DNA of 64,000 nt from Advenella sp. FME57 (GTDB lineage Bacteria > Pseudomonadota > Gammaproteobacteria > Burkholderiales > Burkholderiaceae_B): the NCBI RefSeq assembly GCF_014897675.1, contig NZ_JABUXU010000007.1, positions 184,278 through 248,277 of the forward strand, given 5' to 3'. Positions 47,306 to 54,585 of this stretch are shown in pieces (position 1 is the stretch's first letter; every line of letters begins with the position of its first letter). The notes under the pieces were generated by a model. It worked only from the letters and a program-made list of their open reading frames with translations, made no database searches and had not been told where the DNA came from. The translations under genes were made by a program, and so were the position numbers.

Positions 47306-47755
47306 TCAATCTATAAAAACACGATACTGCACAAAATCTGTTCGGCTGGCGACCTGATCATAAAGCGTTCTTGCCGTGGCGTTACCTTCGCGCGTCGTCC
47401 AGTACAACCACTCATAGTTGTTGCTGGTGGCAAAATGCCTGGCGTACTCAAGCAATTGCCGGGCCACGCCGTTCTGCCTGTGGGCCTGGGCGACGAACAA
47501 ATCATTCAGATACAGACGGTCTTTTTGCGACCAGGTGGACCGATGACCAATGAGATGCGCAAACCCGACGACTTGTCCGCCCCGAACAGCCACAAATGCA
47601 TGCATGGGCTCTTTCCCATCTATAAAACGCTGCCAGGTAGTCTGGCTGATCTGCGCATCTTCCGGCTCACCATAAAACGCCAGGTAGCTGCGCCATAGCA
47701 CGCCCCACTGATCAAAATCCTCAACCTGCGCAAGCCTGATATCCGTATCCTGCAT
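47306..47755 (-). CDS. GNAT-family N-acetyltransferase
   Basis: This 149-aa acetyl-CoA-dependent acyltransferase has the fold's acetyl-CoA loop in DLFVAQAHRQNGVARQLLEYA (motif A, QxxGxA variant) and a C-terminal WLYWTTREGNATARTLYDQV, typical of the group. The substrate is unknown. The start was set at the ATG at 47755, with AGGAAT upstream; 17 earlier codons are open. It is divergent from the ferritin-like gene. Confidence 0.88.
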   Translation of the reverse strand: MQDTDIRLAQVEDFDQWGVLWRSYLAFYGEPEDAQISQTTWQRFIDGKEPMHAFVAVRGGQVVGFAHLIGHRSTWSQKDRLYLNDLFVAQAHRQNGVARQLLEYARHFATSNNYEWLYWTTREGNATARTLYDQVASRTDFVQYRVFID

Positions 47756-47975
47756 ATGTAATTCCTGTAGTTGAAACGACTGCGAATCAGCCTGATTGCA
47801 AGCCATAACGCCATGACAGTTGACATAGGATCGCTATCTTTTGCATCAGCAATTTTTCACTTTGCCTATTAATGTTATTATTTGAACATAGAGCTTTGGC
47901 TGGCATTCATTCTATCTGACACTATTCTGAATCCAATATTCCTTATTAAATACCTATTTAAAGACAGGAGTTATT

Positions 47976-48548
47976 ATGAAAGAGAAGAGCAAGACAAGTA
48001 TGAAAAAAAATACCGCTAGTCGCCTGCAACTGGACGAGACGGCCATTGAAAAAGCAAAGCAAAGTCTGGATGATGGCGCCGTTATAGGGCATGACAATCC
48101 CTGGCGCGAAGACATTGTGCGTCTGCTGAACGATGCGTTAGCGACAGAGATTGTCTGTATCTTGCGCTACAAGCGCCACCATTTTACTGCGACGGGCTTG
48201 GAGTCCCCTGCCATCGCCGATGAATTTTTGGTGCACGCCAATGAAGAATCGGCGCATGCCGACTCCATTGCCAAACGCATCGTGCAACTGGGCGGTGAGC
48301 CGGATTTTTCACCAGACACGCTATTGGCCCGCAGCCACGCCGACTACAACGACGACGCTGAATTGCACGACATGATCAAAGCGAATCTGATTGCCGAGCG
48401 GGTCGCGATTGAATCCTACACGCAAATGATTGAACTGATCGGCGACAAGGATCCCACAACACGCCGACTCCTGGAGAGCATCCTGAATGACGAGGAAGAA
48501 CATGCCGACGAACTGAGCGACTGGATGCGATCCGTCGTAACCAGATAA
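47976..48548 (+). CDS. Ferritin-like domain protein (bacterioferritin/DPS-related)
   Basis: This 190-aa four-helix protein has diiron-type residues in order: ALATEIVCILRYKRHHF, ANEESAHADSIAKRI (ExxH), ERVAIESYTQMIE, and NDEEEHADEL (ExxH). Such proteins store iron or protect against peroxide. The first ~25 residues are a basic tail. AGGAG lies 6 nt before the ATG. The next genes are an entericidin lipoprotein and a hemerythrin, a combination suggestive of stress response. Confidence 0.9.
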   Translation: MKEKSKTSMKKNTASRLQLDETAIEKAKQSLDDGAVIGHDNPWREDIVRLLNDALATEIVCILRYKRHHFTATGLESPAIADEFLVHANEESAHADSIAKRIVQLGGEPDFSPDTLLARSHADYNDDAELHDMIKANLIAERVAIESYTQMIELIGDKDPTTRRLLESILNDEEEHADELSDWMRSVVTR

Positions 48549-48675
48549 GTAGTACGCTGAAATAACATTTCCGGAAAAAATCAGCTTGCAATGGCAATTG
48601 GGCGTTGACAGTTTATTCGTAATCGCGGATTATCACGTTTGTATTTGTAATTAGACCGACATAGGAGAATAAATC

Positions 48676-48810
48676 ATGAAAAAATTGGGACTTGTTGCTG
48701 TACTGGTATCTCTGCTCGGCCTGGCTGCATGCAATACCATTTCCGGTGCCGGACAGGATCTGGAACGCGGTGGTGCTGCGATCTCGGGTGCCGCGGAACG
48801 CCATAAATAA
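48676..48810 (+). CDS. Entericidin A/B-family lipoprotein
   Basis: This is a 44-aa precursor with a hydrophobic signal sequence and lipobox LAAC (Cys at 19), followed by the family's Gly/Ala-rich tail ISGAGQDLERGGAAI ending in ERHK. Entericidins are small outer-membrane-directed lipoproteins; EcnB is described as a bacteriolytic peptide and EcnA as its antidote, but chromosomal homologues are widespread and often stress-induced. AGGAG lies 7 nt before the ATG, and a terminator follows 70 nt after the stop. The gene is short enough to be missed by length cut-offs. Confidence 0.92.
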   Translation: MKKLGLVAVLVSLLGLAACNTISGAGQDLERGGAAISGAAERHK

Positions 48811-48880
48811 ATTCCAGGCGTCAATATCCCGGTGATGTTCCCTGTCTAACAACAGACGACAAGATCGGTGATCGACCAAA

Positions 48881-48929
48881 AGCTGCCTTGTGTGTGCCTT
48901 TATGCATGCATTACACAGGCAGCTTTTTT
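48881..48929 (+). terminator. Intrinsic terminator after the entericidin gene
   Basis: AGCTGCCT (48881-48888) pairs with AGGCAGCT (48917-48924). The stem is extended by GTGT/ACAC with one bulge, and six Ts follow. Confidence 0.88.
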
Positions 48930-48994
48930 ATAGCCCGCCGCTGCTCGCGAATTGGCCGCGCCGGAGTCATCAAGCGCACCGGCAGCCGGCCGTC

Positions 48995-49447
48995 CTAGGC
49001 GAGCACTTTCTTCATCCGCTCGAAATCGCGACGATATTGTTTGGCCAGCTTTGTCTTTTGCGCATCAGTCAGAATTTTTCCCGACGCCTGAAAGAATTTT
49101 TTCTCCTCCTCACGCAAATGGTGGTGCACCTTTTTGGACAAGGCCTTGGCCTGAGCCATCCATCCCGGTGAATTGGATGGCTCAGACTGCAAACCCTCCA
49201 GCATTTCCTCAATCTCATGATGTTCAGCCAGCGCATGTCGCGAAGGCGACAACCCGTTGTCATCCATCAGAATGGGCGCATACAAAAATCGCTCTTCTGC
49301 GGCCGCATGCGCTTCGAGTTCAACATACAGCGCCTTGAAAATATCGTCCCGGCTGCCCGTACCGGGCTTGGTGCGAAGCAGCCGTTTACAGAGACTGCGT
49401 TGCGTTTCGTGGCTCTCGCGCAGTGCATCATAAACTGTTTCCATCAT
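48995..49447 (-). CDS. Hemerythrin HHE domain protein
   Basis: This 150-aa four-helix protein has histidine and glutamate positions of HHE domains: RESHETQR, ELEAHAAAEERFLY, LAEHHEIEEML, and KKVHHHLREEEKKFF. It probably binds a diiron centre and senses or carries oxygen or nitric oxide. The C-terminus is Lys-rich. Two adjacent ATGs (49447, 49444) are possible; GGGAC precedes. It reads against the entericidin gene. Confidence 0.9.
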   Translation of the reverse strand: MMETVYDALRESHETQRSLCKRLLRTKPGTGSRDDIFKALYVELEAHAAAEERFLYAPILMDDNGLSPSRHALAEHHEIEEMLEGLQSEPSNSPGWMAQAKALSKKVHHHLREEEKKFFQASGKILTDAQKTKLAKQYRRDFERMKKVLA

Positions 49448-49738
49448 CGGTCCCTTTCATATTTTCCGTTTTTCGGGGCTTTCTGCGCCATACACGATGG
49501 CCGTCATGAAGCCATAAGCAAGTGCAACAAAATTCACCAGTCGCAATCACTCCCCTCATCTAGCCCCAACCCAGAAAAATATGCAACATCGCACGTTGCT
49601 CCGGAACAACAAAACTCATGCAAACAAAGCCGAAATTGCAGTCTTGTCGCGCGTTATCAACATTTTTTAAAATACAACGTGAAAAGCACTTGCAATCAGG
49701 CCTTGTTTAGCGCATAATTCTTTTCTTGCAGTTACAGC

Positions 49739-49816
49739 GCGCCCGTAGCTCAGTTGGATTAGAGTACTTGGCTACGAACCAAGGGGTCGTGGGTTCAAAT
49801 CCTGCCGGGCGCGCCA
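49739..49816 (+). tRNA. tRNA-Arg(ACG), integration site of the downstream element
   Basis: This is a complete tRNA with encoded CCA. The acceptor arms are GCGCCCG (49739-49745) and CGGGCGC (49806-49812), the anticodon ACG is in GGCTACGAACC, and the T arm is GTGGGTTCAAATCCTGC. An integrase gene begins 109 nt beyond its 3' end and reads toward it, the usual arrangement for site-specific insertion. No second copy of its 3' end was found in the window. Confidence 0.96.
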
Positions 49817-49826
49817 CTTTACTTAG

Positions 49827-49848
49827 GGTCTCCATATGGAGGCCTTTT
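49827..49848 (+). terminator. Terminator after tRNA-Arg
   Basis: GGTCTCC and GGAGGCC pair around an ATAT loop and are followed by TTTT. Confidence 0.7.
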
Positions 49849-49924
49849 GTTTTTGTCCTATAGAAACGTAGCTGTCCTATTGAGTTTGCAAAAGCGCTCG
49901 ACTCAGGACAGAAAGTATCTCTCT

Positions 49925-51049
49925 TCATGCCACACCCTTTAAAGGGTCTACCCTTTCCGGTTTTCGCCGATAAATCCTGTCTGTAGTCCGAGCATCTGCA
50001 TGTGATAACAACGCTCTTGCCTGCTCGAGCGTGGAAGCGTCTGATGCGCATTTTGCACGCATATCATGCTCAGTAAAACTCTCGATAACCTTGGTATCGG
50101 TCAATACACGATTCATGAATCGTTGCCACATACTATCCCAACCGTCAGTCGATCCAGTTTCCTCATCGATATAACCGCGTCCGAATTTGTTGCAGAACAA
50201 GAAAGGCGACAATACTGGTCGCACGACCTTGGCCTGCTCAACTGCAGCTGTCAATTCAGGGCTCCACTGATAAACGGTACGCTTACCCGATGATGTTTCG
50301 GTTTTATGTCGCTGAATATGTATGCCATCGCCCTTGATATGCTGATCGACTCGCAACCTAAGCAAATCCGATCTAGCCATACCTGTCATTAATTTGATCC
50401 GCATGTAAGCCTGGATGGCGAGCACACTACCTTTTTTGCGTCTCGGTGGAAGAGCGAGCGCCTCGATAATTTCCCAATCCTCTATATATCGATCACGTGA
50501 TTTCTCACCCTTCAGCCGGACTTCGCCCCTGAAAGGATGTCGATCTAGATACCCCCACTCTACTGCTTTGGTGAAGGCATGCGACAACACCTCTATTTCA
50601 CGATGAGCAGTCACCCTACCGCCTGTGACCTTACGCTCATCTTTACCAGTATCTTCGTTTTTCAAAACGGTCGTTTTCTTCTTGCTACGAGCGTCGACGT
50701 ATCTATACACTAGGCGCGGCCTCATACCTGTAATAGGAAGATCGCCAAAGACACGCCGCAGCTGGCGCACCCAAATTCGCTGCTGCTCATGCGTGCTGAC
50801 GGCTTTTGTCGGAACCACTTCCAGCAGATAGCGGTCCAGCAGATCATCAATTGTGCGTACTTCTATATTATTTTCGAGCCGAGCCGCCCATGTTTTATAC
50901 GCATCAGACAGCGCTTTGCCCAAGCGGAACAGCTTTTTGCCATCCCATTGTGCCTCGAGCCCAGGCGGCACCTGATAATAGTAGGCACCGTGCCGAAGTT
51001 GCCAACGGCTTGGCAAGCCTCGATTTTCTCGGTTTCGCTTCTTAACCAT
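49925..51049 (-). CDS. Tyrosine-type site-specific integrase
   Basis: This 374-aa phage-type recombinase has catalytic residues at expected places: Arg226 (GMARSDLLRL), Lys249, His328 and Arg331 (HDMR), His350 (LLSHADARTTD), and nucleophile Tyr360 (RIYRR). An N-terminal arm-binding and core-binding region covers residues 1-170. Its start overlaps the stop of the DUF4224 gene by one base (TAATG). With tRNA-Arg just past its 3' end, it is the recombinase of the first integrated element. Confidence 0.94.
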   Translation of the reverse strand: MVKKRNRENRGLPSRWQLRHGAYYYQVPPGLEAQWDGKKLFRLGKALSDAYKTWAARLENNIEVRTIDDLLDRYLLEVVPTKAVSTHEQQRIWVRQLRRVFGDLPITGMRPRLVYRYVDARSKKKTTVLKNEDTGKDERKVTGGRVTAHREIEVLSHAFTKAVEWGYLDRHPFRGEVRLKGEKSRDRYIEDWEIIEALALPPRRKKGSVLAIQAYMRIKLMTGMARSDLLRLRVDQHIKGDGIHIQRHKTETSSGKRTVYQWSPELTAAVEQAKVVRPVLSPFLFCNKFGRGYIDEETGSTDGWDSMWQRFMNRVLTDTKVIESFTEHDMRAKCASDASTLEQARALLSHADARTTDRIYRRKPERVDPLKGVA

Positions 51050-51276
51050 TAGATTGCTTCCCAGTTGGGCTCTATTTCTTTGTTTGTAGTGTCAGTCGCG
51101 CCGCTCCCTGCCCCGAACTCATGATGAATATGAGCTCGCAACACTGCAATTGAACCATCAGGACGAACCCTGTGTTCAATCCCCATGAATTTTAGAGCCC
51201 GCACTTGGGCATCATGCCGAATCCGGTCAGTCAAGCTGATAAGCTCTGATGTCCTTAAAAATGTTGTTTCTGACAT
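51049..51276 (-). CDS. DUF4224 protein (integrase-associated, possible excisionase/RDF)
   Basis: This 75-aa protein begins FLRTSELISLTDRIRHDAQVRALKFMGIEHRVRPDGSIAVLR. That is the DUF4224 pattern, typically a small DNA-binding-like module directly upstream of phage integrases. It may be a recombination directionality factor. Translational coupling to the integrase supports a joint role. Confidence 0.85.
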   Translation of the reverse strand: MSETTFLRTSELISLTDRIRHDAQVRALKFMGIEHRVRPDGSIAVLRAHIHHEFGAGSGATDTTNKEIEPNWEAI

Positions 51277-51443
51277 TCCAGTTCCCCAGTTCTCTCAGGT
51301 TGTCTCAATTATACGACTAGAGTTTTGAGTACAATTAGAGCGTCTATCAACTCACACCACTGGCATCCTCAAAAAGCTATTGAAAATCTATCGTCGAGCA
51401 AATTGATCAGACGTATTTAGTTTGAAAGCATTTTTGAAAACCC

Positions 51444-51509
51444 TTAGACGACAATAAAAAGATCATCAAAGATACTTCGCCCGACTGTTCCCTCTTCGGC
51501 ATCGGGCAT
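51444..51509 (-). CDS. Possible 21-codon small ORF upstream of DUF4224
   Basis: This short frame, MPDAEEGTVGRSIFDDLFIV and one more residue, has TGGAG 8 nt before its ATG and lies in the otherwise empty leader of the DUF4224-integrase genes. The acidic and hydrophobic halves are clear but it matches nothing I know. It may be a leader peptide or chance. Confidence 0.2.
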   Translation of the reverse strand: MPDAEEGTVGRSIFDDLFIVV

Positions 51510-51603
51510 CTTGAATCTCCAGTTTCCTTTAGATTCCTCCCAATTGCTCCCCGTGGGGCATCGCCTGGGTTCCGACAATCATGTGCCGTTCGATACTTTA
51601 TAA

Positions 51604-51640
51604 TAGCAAACGCTAATTAAATAAACAATAGCATTTGCTA
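51604..51640. promoter_or_regulatory. Pair of 12-bp operator repeats for the HTH regulator
   Basis: TAGCAAACGCTA (51604-51615) and TAGCATTTGCTA (51629-51640) are inverted copies of one sequence with a single difference. Each has TAGC/GCTA dyad ends, and their centres are 25 nt apart. Related copies precede the HTH gene at 52233-52269. They are probably repressor binding sites controlling the leader of the DUF4224-integrase genes. Confidence 0.6.
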
Positions 51641-51864
51641 CATATTTTGTGTAACAATCAAAATAAGGGATATTAGTAGAAATGAATTATTTCGGTTTCT
51701 GTTTAGATCAACGATAAAAACTGATCGTTTAGAAAAACAATCTAAACACCACCTTTGAAGACCTTTGGAGCATGATTTTTGGATTTGCTTTGATAAAAAT
51801 GTCCGATCCGCAACATGGAAATAGTGTGTAGATTAAAATCTCAATCACATAGCACACACTCAAA

Positions 51865-52197
51865 TTATTTTTTAGACATCCTAATTTTAAGAGCTTTTAA
51901 CCCGAGCAATGTTTCAATTTCGTGTTGATCAGAAGCTTCCAAACTGAGATATTCTTGGTATGTGATTGAATTAAAGGGCCAAGCGTTGGATGTGCGCTGG
52001 TCAAACCACCCAAGTGGCAATCCTAATTTTCCTTCCATGGTGCGTGCAGCTTTTTCTCCAAAACTTCTATGCCCATTTAAAATTTGTGAAATATAGTTCG
52101 GATCTACTTTTTCGAATTTTCGACAAAATGCAGCAATACTTTGCTCACCGATTAGCCCCTTGAGTTTTGCAACACGCATTTTCTGGTCTTCAATCAT
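51865..52197 (-). CDS. Helix-turn-helix phage-type repressor
   Basis: This 110-aa protein has an N-terminal HTH of lambda-repressor type (residues about 14-60). The helix pair is SIAAFCRKFEKVDPNYISQILNG, and GHRSFGEKAARTMEGKLGLPLGWFDQ continues the pattern seen in CI-like phage repressors. The C-terminal peptidase domain of such repressors is absent; the last 40 residues (WPFNSITYQEYLSLE onward) are helical. It could be a truncated repressor or a Cro-like protein. It lies beside four copies of a dyad repeat, including two in its own promoter, which suggests autoregulation. Confidence 0.82.
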   Translation of the reverse strand: MIEDQKMRVAKLKGLIGEQSIAAFCRKFEKVDPNYISQILNGHRSFGEKAARTMEGKLGLPLGWFDQRTSNAWPFNSITYQEYLSLEASDQHEIETLLGLKALKIRMSKK

Positions 52198-52232
52198 GCT
52201 TTTGTTCTCGGTCGTAAATTGATTTTAATAAT

Positions 52233-52269
52233 TAACTTTTGCTATTGTATAATTCATTAGCATTTGATA
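52233..52269. promoter_or_regulatory. Operator pair in the HTH regulator promoter
   Basis: TAACTTTTGCTA (52233-52244) and TAGCATTTGATA (52258-52269) match the 51604-51640 repeats at 10 and 11 of 12 positions and again have centres 25 nt apart. A TATAAT lies between them (52248-52253). This fits autoregulation of the repressor and possibly control of rightward transcription. Confidence 0.55.
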
Positions 52270-52578
52270 ACATATCGATTAATAATCTAGATTATTACCA
52301 AGCTTCGGCCAGCTAAGTGCCAGACTTCAGAAAACGGGCTAAATTAAAGACTCCGCTACTTAACTAACTCGTCAGGCATAATATTTTCCAAATCGTTCAA
52401 ATGTCAGAAGTGAACAAAGCTCTGTATGCACCAAAAATTATAATGTTTAATTCACTCCACTAGCTAGGCAACAATATACATTCCTCGTTGTGTACGATCC
52501 CCTTCCCTTTAACAGCACGACAACCGGGCCGAGTTTCATAATTTTAACTGAGTAATATTAAGATACGTTTGAAGTAAA

Positions 52579-52606
52579 TTGCAGTATTTTATATAGTGCT
52601 TATAAT
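52579..52606 (+). promoter_or_regulatory. Candidate sigma-70 promoter for gajA-gajB
   Basis: TTGCAG (52579-52584), a 16-nt spacer and a perfect TATAAT (52601-52606) lie about 150 nt before the gajA start on the plus strand. It is a sequence match only. Confidence 0.45.
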
Positions 52607-52759
52607 ACCACTACAATTTAAATATTCATTAAACGGTGGTTTTCTGAACACATCAAAAGAATAGCATCCGAGACTATCCGTCTGACTTGGCTCCGGAGGC
52701 CGTCAAGCTAGTGTTACGACAGGCGGAACGATAAATATGCATGGATTTAGGGGGCTGTT

Positions 52760-54577
52760 TTGAAGATTTACGCTGTATGTATCGAAAATTTCCGCGGCAT
52801 CAGTTCTGCGAAGCTGGTGCTTCCCGACCATGCTGTCTTCATCGGCGACAACAACACGGGCAAATCCTCAGTCCTGGAAGCTATAGATCTTGCGCTAGGG
52901 CCGGATAGGCTAAGTCGCCGCCCTCCAGTCGATGAGCATGATTTCTTTGAGGGCAAGTATCTTCCGGTTGCCGCTTCCCCCGCTCTAGAGGGTGCTGTGC
53001 CTGCTGAGGCAGAAGAGGCGTCCATTATCGAAGCCCCAAAGATCACAGTCGAAGTTACCATCGTCGGTCTGTCTGAAGAGCAGGAGGCGAGGTTTGGCAG
53101 CAATATCGAGTGGCTCAACGTCGAAACGGGCCAATTCTTCACCGAGGCCAACCCGTCAGGTGTCGATGCGGCGAACATCAAAGCGGCACTGCGCGTCACC
53201 TTCATCGGCGGTTATGATCCCGAAGAAGACGATTTTACCGGAAACACGTACTATTCGCGTAGCCTGATGGAGGGGGAGAAGCCGGAGCCGTTCTCCAAGA
53301 AGGACAAACAGCATTGCGGCTTCCTGTTCCTACGTTCGCTGCGTACTGGCTCGCGCGCCCTTAGCCTGGAGCACGGCAGCCTCCTCGACATCATTCTAAG
53401 GCTGAAAGAAATTCGGCCGCAGATGTGGGAGGGCACAATCGGCACGCTCGCCGCCTTCGACGTAGCGAGTGACCCCACCATCGGTATATCCGGCGTGCTC
53501 GACAGCATCGACAAGTCGCTTAAGAAATATGTGCCGCGCGAATGGGGGGTGAAGCCCCATCTCAAGGTGTCAAACCTCACGCGTGAACATCTGCGTAAGG
53601 TCGTGACCGCCTTCATCGCCACCGGCGATGGCGATCACGCCGCGCCCTTCTTCCGCCAGGGTACCGGAACGATCAACATGCTCGTCCTAGCGATGCTGTC
53701 GCAGATCGCCGAGGACAAGCAGAACGTCATATTCGCAATGGAAGAGGTCGAAACCGCGATCCCGCCCTATGCCCAGAAGCGGATCGTGCATGAGCTGCGC
53801 AAGCTGGCCGCGCAGTCGATCGTGACATCGCACTCGCCCTACGTTCTGGAGGAATTCAAGCTCGACGAGACCGTGATCCTGTCGCGGGCTAATGACGGTG
53901 TGCTCGGGCAGGCGCAGATATCGTTGCCCGACAGCGTAAAGCACAAGCGCTATCGGCAAGAGTTTCGCACACGCTTCTGCGAGGGCCTCCTGGCCCGCCG
54001 CGTACTTATCGCCGAGGGTGCGACCGAGGCCAGCGCTTTTCCGGTGGCTGCGCAACGGCTGTCGGAGCTAAACCCCGCAACCTATGTGTCGCTTGAAGCG
54101 CTCGGCATCTGCATCATCGATGCGGGCACGGAGTCCCAGATTGCCGACCTCGCCGGGCTGTATAAGGGTCTCGGCAAGCGGACATTCGGGCTTTGCGACA
54201 AACAGACCAATCCGGCGAAGGCGGCGATCGAAGCCCAGGTCGAACGGCTGTTCATGCACGAGGAAAAAGGAATAGAGGATCTCATCCTCAAGAATACGAC
54301 CCAGAATGCGCTTGAGCGGTTCTCCGGCGCACTCGACTGGCCGCCGCATATCCTTGCGAAGTACCCCGACCCGAAGGCCAATGTGATCGCGGCGCTGAAA
54401 GAGTATTTCGGCTGGGCAAAGGGCAATTGGGGCATCGCCGATTTCCTCGGCCAGTGTTCCGAGGCCGAGGTACCGTCCTGGATTCGTGACGCCTGCATAG
54501 CACTGAAAGTGATCTGTGATCCGCCGCCTGCACCGGCAGTGAACGGCGGGCAAGCCGACCCAGCGTCCAACACTTAG
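52760..54577 (+). CDS. gajA: Gabija-type OLD-family ATPase/nuclease GajA
   Basis: This 605-aa protein has an ABC-type ATPase half with Walker A GDNNTGKS (residues 29-36), a signature-like FRQGTGTINMLVLAML, and Walker B with FAMEEVE (about 326-332). A TOPRIM nuclease half follows, with Glu419 (IAEGATE), Asp454 (IIDAG) and Asp480 (LCDKQ). This is the OLD class that pairs with a UvrD-like helicase in Gabija anti-phage systems, where GajA nicks DNA when nucleotides fall. The start is TTG at 52760; a TAG 12 nt upstream excludes earlier starts. It is GC-rich, unlike its flanks. gajB begins 9 nt after it. Confidence 0.87.
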   Translation: MKIYAVCIENFRGISSAKLVLPDHAVFIGDNNTGKSSVLEAIDLALGPDRLSRRPPVDEHDFFEGKYLPVAASPALEGAVPAEAEEASIIEAPKITVEVTIVGLSEEQEARFGSNIEWLNVETGQFFTEANPSGVDAANIKAALRVTFIGGYDPEEDDFTGNTYYSRSLMEGEKPEPFSKKDKQHCGFLFLRSLRTGSRALSLEHGSLLDIILRLKEIRPQMWEGTIGTLAAFDVASDPTIGISGVLDSIDKSLKKYVPREWGVKPHLKVSNLTREHLRKVVTAFIATGDGDHAAPFFRQGTGTINMLVLAMLSQIAEDKQNVIFAMEEVETAIPPYAQKRIVHELRKLAAQSIVTSHSPYVLEEFKLDETVILSRANDGVLGQAQISLPDSVKHKRYRQEFRTRFCEGLLARRVLIAEGATEASAFPVAAQRLSELNPATYVSLEALGICIIDAGTESQIADLAGLYKGLGKRTFGLCDKQTNPAKAAIEAQVERLFMHEEKGIEDLILKNTTQNALERFSGALDWPPHILAKYPDPKANVIAALKEYFGWAKGNWGIADFLGQCSEAEVPSWIRDACIALKVICDPPPAPAVNGGQADPASNT

Positions 54578-54585
54578 AGGGAGCG

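Larger units (their letters stand above)
51277..51864. other. AT-rich control region between integrase module and repressor
   Basis: This 588-nt region has low GC. It holds the presumed integrase/DUF4224 promoter, two operator-like repeats (51604-51640) and one doubtful small ORF (51444-51509). I see no full gene in it. Confidence 0.6.
52198..52759. other. AT-rich intergenic region between repressor and gajA
   Basis: These 562 nt have no recognised gene. They contain the regulator's own operators (52233-52269) and a sigma-70-like promoter toward gajA (52579-52606). The GC content rises sharply near 52670, marking the edge of the differently composed gajAB cassette. Confidence 0.6.
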
